64,000 bases of DNA, taken from Mycobacterium shinjukuense. Lineage in GTDB: Bacteria; Actinomycetota; Actinomycetes; Mycobacteriales; Mycobacteriaceae. The notes beneath the pieces were generated by a model. It worked only from the letters and a program-made list of their open reading frames with translations, searched no databases and was not told where the DNA came from. How positions within the stretch are numbered: position 1 is the first letter of the stretch; every line of letters starts with the position of its first letter. Shown piece after piece: positions 1 to 7,977 of this stretch. The position numbers and the translations under genes are program-made. The DNA lies in assembly GCF_010730055.1 (NCBI RefSeq), contig NZ_AP022575.1, positions 1,922,001-1,986,000 on the forward strand, written 5' to 3'.

Positions 1-1280
1 CCCATGCTCGCCAGCGACTTGTTGCCGATGAGCTTCTGCTGGGCGCGCAGTTGGAGAGCCTGCATCGACACGCTCGCGGCACCGCCGCTGCTGCACGGCA
101 GCACGATGGCGTCCGGTCCCGCCATCTCGCACAACCGCATCGCGAACTCGTATGGCTCTACAAATCCGGGGGCGGTGACGTTCTGCGGGTCGTTGAGCGG
201 CAGCTCGGCGCGCACCGCCGCGATGAACTCCCGCCACGCCTGCCACTGGCTGGGATCGCCGAGGCGGGCCGCGTACAGGGCGGCCAGGAATCGGTCGGCA
301 TCCCCCCGCAGAGGCAAGTCGACGCGTGGATGTCCCTTGTCGAGCTCGGCGGCATCGATGTCGACCTGGACCACTCGCCCGACGGGCACGAACTGTTCCC
401 AGGCGAATCCGGTTTGCTGCAGCCCCAGCCGGGTGCCGATGGCGATCACCAGGTCGGCCTGTTGGATGAGGATGTTGGCGGCGCGCTGCCCCCAGGTGTT
501 GGGCCGCCCGGCGTACAACGGGTGTTCGGTCGGAACCCGGTCGGTCCCGTTCCAGGTGGTCATCAGCGGGATCCCGGCGGCTACCGTGCGCTCCCCCAGC
601 GCGCGCACCCCTCCGCGGCTCACCCCGCCACCGACCAAGATGACCGGGCGCTCCGATTCTTGCAGCCAAGCGGCGACCCGGTGCACGTCGGTGGCAGGCA
701 CCTCCGGGACAGCGGCCGCCTCCGGGATCGCGACGGGGTGCTGCCCCGGCAGCGGGGGCGCGGCCTGGGCATCCAGGCAGACTTCGAGGAACACCGGCCC
801 CTGGCGGGGGGTGCGGCCGTCGAGCACCGCCTCAAGGATGGCGTCGCGGGCGATCGGCCGCTCGATTCGCAGAGCCCGTTTGATGACGCTGCTCACCAAC
901 TCCACGCCGTCGATTTCCTGGATACCGCGCTGGCGCACCGTGCCGCGGCTTAGATCGCTGCTCTTGACCTGCCCGCCCACGACCAGCAGTTCGCGACTCT
1001 CCTGCCAGGCACCCGCGATGCCGGTCAGCGCATTGGTGATCCCTGGACCTGCCGTCACCAGAAGGAGGGCTCGGCCGCTGCCCTGGTCACGGGAGGCGTT
1101 GAAGTACTCCACCGCGATGGCCGCGCCTACCTCGTGCACGAACGGCACGCATACCATCCGGGTGCGCACCGAGTCGAGCAGATGCATGATGTTGCCGCCC
1201 GCGACGAAGAAGCAATGCGTGTAGCCGGCGCCCACCAACCAGTCGATGAGCTGGTCGCCGTATTTGGCAGGTGCGGTCAT
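1..1280 (-). CDS. TPP-dependent acetolactate synthase-like enzyme, probable YerE-type sugar-branching enzyme (partial, C-terminus off the window)
   Basis: The protein begins MTAPAKYGDQLIDWLVGAGY and has the layout of the acetohydroxyacid synthase superfamily: an N-terminal TPP pyrimidine-binding domain with the activating glutamate (E50 in FVHEVGAA), then a central domain with RPVILVGGGVSRGG. The last visible residues are GNKSLASMG, so the C-terminal TPP-diphosphate motif lies outside the window. The ATG overlaps the stop of the upstream glycosyltransferase gene by 4 bp, so the two are translationally coupled. Family members include catabolic and anabolic acetolactate synthases, but the neighbours are CDP-3,6-dideoxyhexose genes. 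In Yersinia the related TPP enzyme YerE adds a two-carbon unit from pyruvate to C4 of CDP-4-keto-3,6-dideoxyglucose, and I infer a similar branching role here. The alternative, a stand-alone decarboxylase or acetolactate synthase, cannot be excluded from sequence. Confidence 0.75.
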   Translation of the reverse strand, partial: MTAPAKYGDQLIDWLVGAGYTHCFFVAGGNIMHLLDSVRTRMVCVPFVHEVGAAIAVEYFNASRDQGSGRALLLVTAGPGITNALTGIAGAWQESRELLVVGGQVKSSDLSRGTVRQRGIQEIDGVELVSSVIKRALRIERPIARDAILEAVLDGRTPRQGPVFLEVCLDAQAAPPLPGQHPVAIPEAAAVPEVPATDVHRVAAWLQESERPVILVGGGVSRGGVRALGERTVAAGIPLMTTWNGTDRVPTEHPLYAGRPNTWGQRAANILIQQADLVIAIGTRLGLQQTGFAWEQFVPVGRVVQVDIDAAELDKGHPRVDLPLRGDADRFLAALYAARLGDPSQWQAWREFIAAVRAELPLNDPQNVTAPGFVEPYEFAMRLCEMAGPDAIVLPCSSGGAASVSMQALQLRAQQKLIGNKSLASM

Positions 1281-2215
1281 AGACCGACCTTCCTGGTGAC
1301 GACGAAGTTGGGTCGCTGTTTGGCCTCCTCGTAGATGAGCGCGAGGTACTCACCGACAACCCCAAGGAGCAGCGTGACCACCCCGAAGCCGATCAGCATG
1401 ACGCAGATCAGCGAACCGAACCCGGGGAAGGGCACGCCGTAGAACAGGAAGCGCCACGCGAGCACGCACACGGTGACGGCCGCGATGAAACTCAACAAAA
1501 AGCCGGTGATGGTGATGAGCCGCAGCGGCAGGTAGGAGTGCGCAAAGATGCCCTTGAATGCCAGGTCGATGACGCCCAGGCTGTGCGCCTTGGACTCGCC
1601 GGCGAAGCGCGGCGGGCGCACCATCGGTATTCCGATCGACTTGAAACCGACCCAGGAGAACAGACCCCGGACGAACCGGTTGCGCTCATCCATCGCGCGA
1701 ACCGCCTCGTAGACCTTGCGGTCGACCAAGCGGAAGTCACTGGCATTCTTCGTGATTCGCTCGTTGGTGAGCTTCCCCGCCAACCAGTAGAACAGCACGG
1801 AATTCATCCTGCGGATGGGGCCGGTCCCCCGCCGCTGGGTCACCACCCCGTAGACGTTCTCGTAGCCCTCCTCCCACTTGCGGATCAGCTCGGGAATGAA
1901 CGTGGGCGGGTCCTGCAGGTCGGCGGTCATCAGCACGACGGCGTCGGCGTCGACCGCGTTCAACCCGGCGGTCAGCCCGCCGTCCATCCGGAAGTTGCGG
2001 GCCAGTTGCAAGATCTTGAACCGCGGGTCGGCCGCTCGAATGGCAAGCAGCTTGTCCATGGTGTCATCGGTCGATCCGTTTTCCACGATGATCGCCTCGA
2101 AGTCGTAGGCAGGTTCGGAGTCGAACACCGCCGCCAATTGGCGGGCCAGCTCCTCGACGCATTCGCTTTCGTTGTAGGCAGGGGCGATCACGGCGATCTT
2201 CTTCTTGACTCCCAC
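1277..2215 (-). CDS. GtrB/dolichyl-phosphate mannose synthase-like family 2 glycosyltransferase
   Basis: A 312-residue GT2 enzyme: the N-terminal Rossmann-like half starts KKKIAVIAPAYNE and carries the TADLQDPP signature of polyprenyl-phosphate sugar transferases (GtrB, DPM1, ArnC). The C-terminal quarter has two hydrophobic segments, ITITGFLLSFIAAVTVCVLA and a second starting FGSLICVMLIGFG. It would load a sugar onto polyprenyl phosphate at the inner membrane face. Start choice: I prefer GTG at 2215, which sits two bases after the stop of the upstream gene and has GGAG five bases before it. TTG 2236 and GTG 2227 are in-frame alternatives. Its usual partner, a GtrA-type flippase-like protein, is encoded at 5534-6025 in the divergent operon, which supports a shared job in glycolipid or lipooligosaccharide assembly. 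The sugar donor is not known. Confidence 0.85.
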   Translation of the reverse strand: MGVKKKIAVIAPAYNESECVEELARQLAAVFDSEPAYDFEAIIVENGSTDDTMDKLLAIRAADPRFKILQLARNFRMDGGLTAGLNAVDADAVVLMTADLQDPPTFIPELIRKWEEGYENVYGVVTQRRGTGPIRRMNSVLFYWLAGKLTNERITKNASDFRLVDRKVYEAVRAMDERNRFVRGLFSWVGFKSIGIPMVRPPRFAGESKAHSLGVIDLAFKGIFAHSYLPLRLITITGFLLSFIAAVTVCVLAWRFLFYGVPFPGFGSLICVMLIGFGVVTLLLGVVGEYLALIYEEAKQRPNFVVTRKVGL

Positions 2216-2217
2216 GC

Positions 2218-2994
2218 CTACTCCCACACTTTCCAAGGCGGATTTCCACTGTTCCAGAGGTTGTTCAGCAATTGCGACTCCCGGAAGGTGTCCATCGGCT
2301 GCCAGAACCCACGGTGCGGGAAAGCGGCGATCTGGTGGTCCTCGGCCAGGCGCCGCAGCGGCTTGTCCTCGAGTACGGTCTCGTCGCCGTCCAGGTAGTC
2401 GAACACGGCCGGTTCGAAAACAAAGTAGCCGATGTTGATCCAGTCGTCCGTCTTCGGTTTCTCCCGGAACTTGGCGACCGCACCATCCTGCTCCAGGTCG
2501 ATAACCCCGAACCGGCTCATCGGCTGGGTGGCCGTCACGGTGGCGACCTTGCCATGGGCGCGGTGGAACTGCAGCAACGCGGGGATCTCAACATCGGCGA
2601 TACCGTCGCCGTAGGTGCACAGGAACGTCTCCTCCCCCACGTACTTCTGGATGCGTTTGATCCGGCCGCCGGTCATCGTGCTCAGGCCGGTGTCGGCGAC
2701 GGTCACCCGCCAGTTGAATTCGTCGTGCGAGCCGTGGTATTGGATGCTCGACTGGTCACCAAGGGTGATGGTGAAGTCGAGATTGGACACCCCATAGTTG
2801 GAGAAGTAGCTCTTGATGTATTCGCTCTTGTAGCCGGTGCACACCACGAACTCGGAAATACCGTAGTGGCCAAGGATTTTCATGATGTGCCACAGCACCG
2901 GTCGCCCGCCCACCTCGACCATCGGTTTGGGGCGGAACTCGGTCTCCTCACGCATTCGCGTGCCCAGACCGCCCGCTAGCAGTACGGCTTTCAT
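2218..2994 (-). CDS. rfbF: Glucose-1-phosphate cytidylyltransferase
   Basis: The 258-residue protein makes CDP-glucose from CTP and glucose-1-phosphate, the first step to CDP-linked 3,6-dideoxyhexoses. Visible motifs are the nucleotidyltransferase signature GGLGTRMREET near residues 8-18, the substrate lysine in KPMVEVGG, and the metal-binding YGDGIADV. The length agrees with enterobacterial RfbF/DdhA (about 257 residues). An upstream in-frame extension to 3033 exists, but MKAVLLAGG at 2994 is the family start. It is first in a minus-strand operon with the glycosyltransferase and TPP enzyme and is transcribed away from the 3-dehydrase gene, from a shared intergenic region of about 155 bp. Confidence 0.93.
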   Translation of the reverse strand: MKAVLLAGGLGTRMREETEFRPKPMVEVGGRPVLWHIMKILGHYGISEFVVCTGYKSEYIKSYFSNYGVSNLDFTITLGDQSSIQYHGSHDEFNWRVTVADTGLSTMTGGRIKRIQKYVGEETFLCTYGDGIADVEIPALLQFHRAHGKVATVTATQPMSRFGVIDLEQDGAVAKFREKPKTDDWINIGYFVFEPAVFDYLDGDETVLEDKPLRRLAEDHQIAAFPHRGFWQPMDTFRESQLLNNLWNSGNPPWKVWE

Positions 2995-3114
2995 GACGAG
3001 TTGTCCAATCTCAAGGTATTTCGCCCCCGGCACGAAAATCGCTGACGGAGCATCGCCCCAGGTGACACACTAGCAATGCCGCGACGGCCCGGCGGGGTTT
3101 TCGGGGCCGCCGCA

Positions 3115-3150
3115 TACTATAGGAATCGCACACGCTCGAGGAGATCTCTC
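3115..3150 (+). promoter_or_regulatory. Putative -10 box and Shine-Dalgarno of the rfbH operon
   Basis: TACTAT at 3115-3120 fits the mycobacterial -10 pattern TANNNT and would place transcription start near 3127. AGGAGA at 3139-3144 is a strong ribosome site, six bases before an ATT codon at 3151. The only in-frame ATG, at 3076, lies upstream of this -10 box, so it would not be on the transcript. Confidence 0.5.
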
Positions 3151-4518
3151 ATTTCACGAATCGGTACCGATGGGTTAGCGGAGGACGGGCTCGAGGACGA
3201 TCGCGAGGACATCCTCGCGGCGGTTCGCGACTACGCCAAGCGCAAGCTTGCGACATCCGAGTTCGTCCCCGGCGTCACGCCGGTCCCGGTGTCGGGCAAG
3301 GTGCTGGACCCGGAGGATTTCGCCGCGCTGGTCGACGCGTCGTTGGACGGTTGGCTGACCGCCGGCCGGTTCCATCCGCTCTTCGAGCGTGCGCTCGCCC
3401 GTTACGTGGGAGCCCGCGACGCGGTCTTCGTCAACAGCGGGTCCAGCGCCAACCTGTGTGCGCTGAGCGCCCTGACCAGCCCCAAGCTGGGCAAGAACAA
3501 GAAACGGTTCGGCAAGCGGCCGCTGGAACCCGGTGACGAGGTGCTGACCGTGGCGTCGGGATTTCCCACCACCGTCAACCCGATCATCCAGAACCGGCTG
3601 CGCCCGGTCGTGGTCGACATCGAGCTGGGCACGTACGACGCCATTCCGGAGCGGCTGCGCGAGGCCGTCGGGCCCAAGACGCGGGCGATCATGATGGCGC
3701 ACACCCTGGGCAACCCCTTCGATCTGGACACGGTGCAGGAGTTGTGCGACCAACATGGCCTGTGGCTGGTCGAGGACTCCTGCGACGCGCTCGGTTCGAC
3801 CTACGACGGCAAACGAACCGGCAGTTTCGGCGATACCGCGACCGTGAGCTTTTACCCCGCGCACCACATCACCACCGGGGAGGGTGGCGCCGTGTTCGTC
3901 AAGTCGGCGTTGGTCCGCAAGCAGGTCGAGTCGTTTCGAGACTGGGGCCGGGACTGCTACTGCGCGCCGGGCAAGGACAACACCTGCCAGAAGCGGTTCG
4001 AGTGGCAACTCGGGGATCTGCCCAAGGGCTACGACCACAAGTACATCTACAGCCACATCGGCTACAACCTGAAGGCCACCGACATGCAGGCCGCGCTGGG
4101 GCTATCGCAGTTGGCCAAGCTCGACGGGTTCGTGCAGGCCCGCAAGGAGAACTTCGACTACCTCACCGCGCGGCTGTCGGGCATCGAGGGGCTCATCCTG
4201 CCGGTTGCGACGGCCAAGTCGAACCCGTCGTGGTTCGGCTTCCCGATCACCCTCCATCCCGAGCATCCGGTGGACCGCACCAAGTTCATGCAGTTCCTCG
4301 ACGAGCGCAAGATCGGCTTCCGCCAGTTGTTCGCCGGCAACTTGGTCAAGCAGCCGGCCTACCGCGACGTCGACTTCCGGATGGTGGGCGATCTGACCAA
4401 CACCGACATCGTGATGAACCGGACGTTCTGGGTGGGCACGTTCCCGGGCCTGACCCGGCCGATGCTTGACTTCGTGGCCGATTCGATCGGGGAATACATG
4501 GCCCGGGCCGCGCGGTAG
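3151..4518 (+). CDS. rfbH: CDP-4-dehydro-6-deoxyglucose 3-dehydrase (E1, PMP and [2Fe-2S] enzyme)
   Basis: This enzyme removes the C3 hydroxyl of CDP-4-keto-6-deoxyglucose using pyridoxamine phosphate and a [2Fe-2S] cluster. Two diagnostic features are visible. The PLP lysine of aminotransferases is replaced by histidine in YPAHHITTGEGG (H238-H239). Four cysteines show the E1 spacing exactly: C211-X57-C269-X-C271-X7-C279. The rest matches the family closely, for example SGSSANLCALSALTSPKLG and GFPTTVNPIIQN. The first candidate ATG is at 3076 (480 residues), but that N-terminal stretch is not family-like and overlaps a -10-like box. The best ribosome site points to ATT at 3151 (455 residues; enterobacterial E1 is about 437). 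The partner reductase (E3) is not in the window. The downstream sugar dehydratase starts two bases after the stop. Confidence 0.93.
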   Translation: MSRIGTDGLAEDGLEDDREDILAAVRDYAKRKLATSEFVPGVTPVPVSGKVLDPEDFAALVDASLDGWLTAGRFHPLFERALARYVGARDAVFVNSGSSANLCALSALTSPKLGKNKKRFGKRPLEPGDEVLTVASGFPTTVNPIIQNRLRPVVVDIELGTYDAIPERLREAVGPKTRAIMMAHTLGNPFDLDTVQELCDQHGLWLVEDSCDALGSTYDGKRTGSFGDTATVSFYPAHHITTGEGGAVFVKSALVRKQVESFRDWGRDCYCAPGKDNTCQKRFEWQLGDLPKGYDHKYIYSHIGYNLKATDMQAALGLSQLAKLDGFVQARKENFDYLTARLSGIEGLILPVATAKSNPSWFGFPITLHPEHPVDRTKFMQFLDERKIGFRQLFAGNLVKQPAYRDVDFRMVGDLTNTDIVMNRTFWVGTFPGLTRPMLDFVADSIGEYMARAAR

Positions 4519-4520
4519 CC

Positions 4521-5537
4521 GTGCACTATTTGATCACCGGGCATACCGGGTTCAAAGGACCCTGGCTGACGCTGCTGCTGCTGCACCGTGGGCACCGGGT
4601 ATCCGGTCTGGCCCTCGACCCGGCCGGCGGTAGCCTGTTCAACCGGGCGGGGCTTGCCGACCTGCTTGTTTCCGATCTGCGGGTGGACATCCGCGACGCC
4701 GGGGCTACCACCGCCGCGGTGTCGGCGGTGGCCCCGGATGTCGTGGTGCACATGGCCGCCCAGTCGCTGGTTCGCGAGTCGTATCGCAACCCGCGCTACA
4801 CCTACGAGACCAACGCCTTCGGGACGCTGAACGTGTTGGAGGCCGTCGCCGCCACCCCGTCGGTGCGCGCGCACCTCGTCGTCACCACCGACAAGGTCTA
4901 CCGCAACACCGACCAGGAGGCCGGTTACGTCGAAACCGACCCACTCGGCGGCGACGATCCCTACAGCGCGTCGAAGGCGATGGCCGATCTGCTGGCCCAG
5001 TCCTGGATTCGCAGCTTTCCCGGCGCTCCCACCGCCATCGTCCGCGCCGGCAACGTCATCGGCGGCGGCGACGTCAGCCCCGAGCGGCTGATGCCCGACC
5101 TGGTGGCCGCCTTCGCGGACGGCAGGGCGCCGCTGCTGCGGTTCCCTGGCGCGGTGCGGCCGTGGCAGCACGTCCTCGACTGCCTCAACGGCTACCTCAC
5201 CCTTGCCGACGCGCTGCTGGCCGGTTCCGGGTTAGGCCAGTGGAACTTCGGGCCGGGCCGCGACAGCTTCGTCGAGGTCGGCCAGGTGGCCACGCTGGCC
5301 GCCGAACTGTGGGGCGGCGGCGCGCACTGGGAGCTCGACAGCGGGAACCATCCCCACGAGGCGAACCTGCTGGCCCTCGACGCCTCCAAGGCGCGGCGCG
5401 AACTGGGCTGGCGCAATCGGCTCGGCTTCCGAGACGCCGTGGCGTGGACGATCGATTGGCACCGGCGCGTGTACGCCGGCGCCGACCCGCTTACCCTGAC
5501 CCGGGAGCAGATCACCACATTCGAAGGCCTCGAATGA
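4521..5537 (+). CDS. rfbG: CDP-glucose 4,6-dehydratase
   Basis: A 338-residue extended short-chain dehydrogenase/reductase that converts CDP-glucose to CDP-4-keto-6-deoxyglucose, the substrate of the 3-dehydrase encoded just upstream. Seen in the sequence: NAD-binding GHTGFKG at residues 7-13, the TTDKVY active-site strand, and the catalytic YSASK. The GTG start is two bases after the rfbH stop, and the gene overlaps gtrA by 4 bp (ATGA), so rfbH-rfbG-gtrA form one operon. It completes, with rfbF, the route from glucose-1-phosphate to CDP-4-keto-3,6-dideoxyglucose except for the E3 reductase. Confidence 0.93.
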   Translation: MHYLITGHTGFKGPWLTLLLLHRGHRVSGLALDPAGGSLFNRAGLADLLVSDLRVDIRDAGATTAAVSAVAPDVVVHMAAQSLVRESYRNPRYTYETNAFGTLNVLEAVAATPSVRAHLVVTTDKVYRNTDQEAGYVETDPLGGDDPYSASKAMADLLAQSWIRSFPGAPTAIVRAGNVIGGGDVSPERLMPDLVAAFADGRAPLLRFPGAVRPWQHVLDCLNGYLTLADALLAGSGLGQWNFGPGRDSFVEVGQVATLAAELWGGGAHWELDSGNHPHEANLLALDASKARRELGWRNRLGFRDAVAWTIDWHRRVYAGADPLTLTREQITTFEGLE

Positions 5538-6025
5538 CTGAATTCGACCTGCCGCCCGAAGCCGCACCGCCGGGGCCGCTGATGCGGCTCATCCACGACC
5601 AGCGCGTGGCATTTCTGGTGGTTGGAGGGATCAACACCGTCATCGGCTTCGCGATCTTCATCGCCTGTTCGGAGACCATAGGCCAGGCGATCGACCACCG
5701 ATACGGCACGGTGGCCGGGTCGCTGGTGACCGTCATCATCACGCATGTGCTGGCCGTGCTGTCCGCGTTCGTGATGCATCGGCGGTTCGTTTTTCACGTC
5801 CGCGGCCATGTGCTGCGTGACCTTGTGCGCTTTTGGAGTGTCTACCTCACCGCGGGGGCCATCAACATTGTCGCCTTGCCCGTGCTGGTCGAGCTGGGCC
5901 TACACCGCATCCCCGCGCAAGTAATCATCGTGGCGTGCACCACGCTGCTGAGCTACTTCGGCCACCGATATTTCTCGTTCCGGCGCAGCGCCGCCGACAC
6001 TTGGGACGAGAAGTCACATACATAG
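5534..6025 (+). CDS. GtrA family membrane protein
   Basis: A 163-residue protein with about four hydrophobic segments, the first being AFLVVGGINTVIGFAIFIA, and the family's basic stretch HRRFVFH between segments. GtrA-type proteins are thought to move polyprenyl-phosphate sugars across the membrane for outer-face glycosylation. The ATG overlaps the dehydratase stop (ATGA), which fixes the start. A longer in-frame reading exists upstream but runs inside rfbG in another frame. Its natural partner GtrB is encoded at 1277-2215 on the other strand. I infer that the pair supplies a lipid-linked sugar to a cell-envelope glycolipid. Confidence 0.85.
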   Translation: MTEFDLPPEAAPPGPLMRLIHDQRVAFLVVGGINTVIGFAIFIACSETIGQAIDHRYGTVAGSLVTVIITHVLAVLSAFVMHRRFVFHVRGHVLRDLVRFWSVYLTAGAINIVALPVLVELGLHRIPAQVIIVACTTLLSYFGHRYFSFRRSAADTWDEKSHT

Positions 6026-6405
6026 CGCGGGCGGCCCTGACCGCTGAAGCGCTATCGCGTTTGCTCAATATCCGTATGTGCCCGACAGCTCGCCCCTCAA
6101 CTGGTTCGCGCCGTGTCGCTGGTGTAGACGACTCACCAGATTTCGTCTGCACAGCGCCATACCACGGTGGTATGGGACACAAGTCGTTTCACTACGTTGG
6201 CCCCCGTCTCCGCAAAAGGGAGCAAGAGCCAGGCTCGCCGCTGGCCACAAGCCGCCTGGCAGCTTAATCCACTGCCGTTCGTATCGGCGCGGCTTTCCAG
6301 ACGTCGTTAGGGGTCGACAACACCTGGCGCAAATTCCCCCACCCCGCGGCCACGGCGGACTACCCTGGTCAGCCACTATCCGTGTAAGGGAAGGTGAGCG
6401 ACGCA
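6026..6405. other. 380-bp intergenic region with a 19-bp palindrome
   Basis: There is no convincing coding sequence between the gtrA stop and the dodecin start. It holds the palindrome described separately at 6157-6175 and a -10-like TACCCT at 6361-6366 that could drive the dodecin gene. Open frames across it on both strands are shadows without family-like content. Confidence 0.6.
6157..6175. promoter_or_regulatory. 19-bp palindrome CCATACCAC-G-GTGGTATGG
   Basis: Nine-base arms are perfectly complementary around a single central base. No T-run follows, so an operator for a dimeric regulator is as likely as a transcript-end hairpin. It lies 132 bp after gtrA and 231 bp before the dodecin gene. 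Confidence 0.5.
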
Positions 6406-6618
6406 ATGAGCAACCACACCTACCGCGTGATCGAGATTGTCGGGACCTCTCCCGACGGCGTCGACGCGGCCATCCGCGGCGGGCTGGCCCGGGCGGCGCA
6501 GACGATGCGCGGCCTGGACTGGTTCGAGGTGGAGTCGATTCGTGGCCACCTGGTGGACGGAGGTATCGGACATGTCCAGGTGACGATGAAAGTCGGCTTC
6601 CGCCTAGAAGATTCGTAG
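6406..6618 (+). CDS. Dodecin flavoprotein (Rv1498A-like)
   Basis: A 70-residue protein starting MSNHTYRVIEIVGTS and ending in KVGFRLEDS, almost the same as the characterised M. tuberculosis dodecin Rv1498A. Dodecins assemble into hollow 12-mers that bind flavins (and in some cases CoA) and are considered flavin stores or buffers. The conserved tryptophan that stacks on flavin is in LDWFEVESIRGH. GTG at 6394 is a possible earlier start, but ATG 6406 matches the known protein. It stands alone, convergent with the lipL gene, whose stop is 10 bp away. Confidence 0.93.
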   Translation: MSNHTYRVIEIVGTSPDGVDAAIRGGLARAAQTMRGLDWFEVESIRGHLVDGGIGHVQVTMKVGFRLEDS

Positions 6619-6627
6619 TCGCAGCGG

Positions 6628-7914
6628 TCAGCCCGCCACGGCTCCCGGCTCGGAGAAGGCCGCTCTCAAACCGGTCACCGGCTGGTATCCGCGTTTGCGG
6701 GCCTTGGCGGCGGCCTGCCTGATCAGGTGGTAGATACCGACGAAACCGGCGTGGTCGGTCATCACCAACGGGGTCAGCAGCCGGTTGTGCACCAAGGCGA
6801 ACGCCACCCGGGTCTTGGGATCGGTCCAGCCGACCGAGCCGCCCATCCCGACGTGACCAAACCCTGGCATCACGTTCCCGATCGGCACGCTGTGGTAGCC
6901 CAGGTGAAAATTCAAGGGCACCAGGAGATTCCGGTCGGGCCGAATTCGCCGCTGGCCGGTCAGGCCGGCGACCAGCTCCGGTGACAAGAACTGGCTGCCG
7001 TCGATCATTCCGCCGTTGGCAATCGCTCCGTACATCCGGGCCAGCGCTCGGGCCGTCACGACTCCGTTGGCCGCCGGGATCTCGGCGTCCAGCAACGGTG
7101 CGTCGCCTTGGACGGCCGCGATGATGCCGGGGAAGTAAATGGAGCGGAATCCGCCGGAGAACCGATGGGCGACCCTGCGCACCACACAGGTAAGGACGGG
7201 ATTGGCGGCGATATCTTGCGGCATGACGACCTCGGCGACCCTCGTCGGCGCGTCGGCCGGCGGCCGGCCCAGGTGAAAGCCGTCGCTGTCCAACGGCTCG
7301 GCGAGTTCCTCGCGGAACAACACCCGCATGTCCTTTCCGGTGACCGCCCGGGCAAGGCCCGACATCAGCCAGCCGAACGTCAGCGCGTGATACGCCGGTT
7401 TGCCCAGCAACCGTCCGGGCGCCGCCGCCGCCAGCCGCTCTTCCATTACCGCGTGATCCAGCAAGTCTTCCTGCGTCGCGCCGCGCAGTCCGGAGAGGCC
7501 GGCTTGGTGCCGCATCACGTCGCGAACGGTGAGTGCGGACTTGCCGTTGGCCGCGAACGCCGGCCAATACTCGGCAACGGGGGTTTCGTAGTCGATCAGC
7601 CCCCGATCGGCCAGCCGGTGGATGACCGTGGCGGTCATGCCCTTGGTGGCCGAGAACACCATCGGGGCGGAATCTGCCGACCACGGCACCTTGCCGTCCC
7701 GGTCAGCCCACCCCTTCCACACGTCGACGACGGGTTGCCCGTCGAGATAGACCGCCAGCGCCCCGCCGCCGAGCCGGCGCCCGGGGAACATGCTCGAAAA
7801 GGCACGGACGACGCAAGCAAAATGTGAGTCCGCCGCGCCGAACACGCGATGGCCTGCGTCAGGGCCATCTCGGACAGGAACTACGCGGCGATCGACTCCG
7901 TTGTCAACCTTCAC
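6628..7914 (-). CDS. lipL: Serine beta-lactamase-fold esterase/lipase (Rv1497, LipL-like)
   Basis: A 428-residue protein of the class C beta-lactamase/esterase VIII fold. The SxxK motif is S88-A-T-K91 in FSATKGM, with the usual second-motif tyrosine near Y175 (KPAYHALTFGW) and a late glycine-rich GFGHVGMGGS in place of KTG. M. tuberculosis LipL (429 residues) is an esterase reported to need the equivalent serine. No classical signal peptide is evident. It starts with GTG and follows meaB on the same strand after an AT-rich gap of 63 bp. Its physiological lipid substrate is not known. Confidence 0.9.
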   Translation of the reverse strand: MKVDNGVDRRVVPVRDGPDAGHRVFGAADSHFACVVRAFSSMFPGRRLGGGALAVYLDGQPVVDVWKGWADRDGKVPWSADSAPMVFSATKGMTATVIHRLADRGLIDYETPVAEYWPAFAANGKSALTVRDVMRHQAGLSGLRGATQEDLLDHAVMEERLAAAAPGRLLGKPAYHALTFGWLMSGLARAVTGKDMRVLFREELAEPLDSDGFHLGRPPADAPTRVAEVVMPQDIAANPVLTCVVRRVAHRFSGGFRSIYFPGIIAAVQGDAPLLDAEIPAANGVVTARALARMYGAIANGGMIDGSQFLSPELVAGLTGQRRIRPDRNLLVPLNFHLGYHSVPIGNVMPGFGHVGMGGSVGWTDPKTRVAFALVHNRLLTPLVMTDHAGFVGIYHLIRQAAAKARKRGYQPVTGLRAAFSEPGAVAG

Positions 7915-7977
7915 GCTTGCAAATTTACGTGGATTTCACAGGACCTACTGGCAAACACAGATTAATTTACCTTTCCG

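Noticed and set aside
1..1224. 406-codon plus-strand frame at the left edge
   Set aside because: The minus strand here encodes a clear TPP enzyme; the plus frame is Ser/Arg/Pro-rich shadow.
6065..7684. 539-codon minus-strand frame
   Set aside because: It overlaps the lipL gene in another frame and has an Arg/Gly-rich shadow composition.
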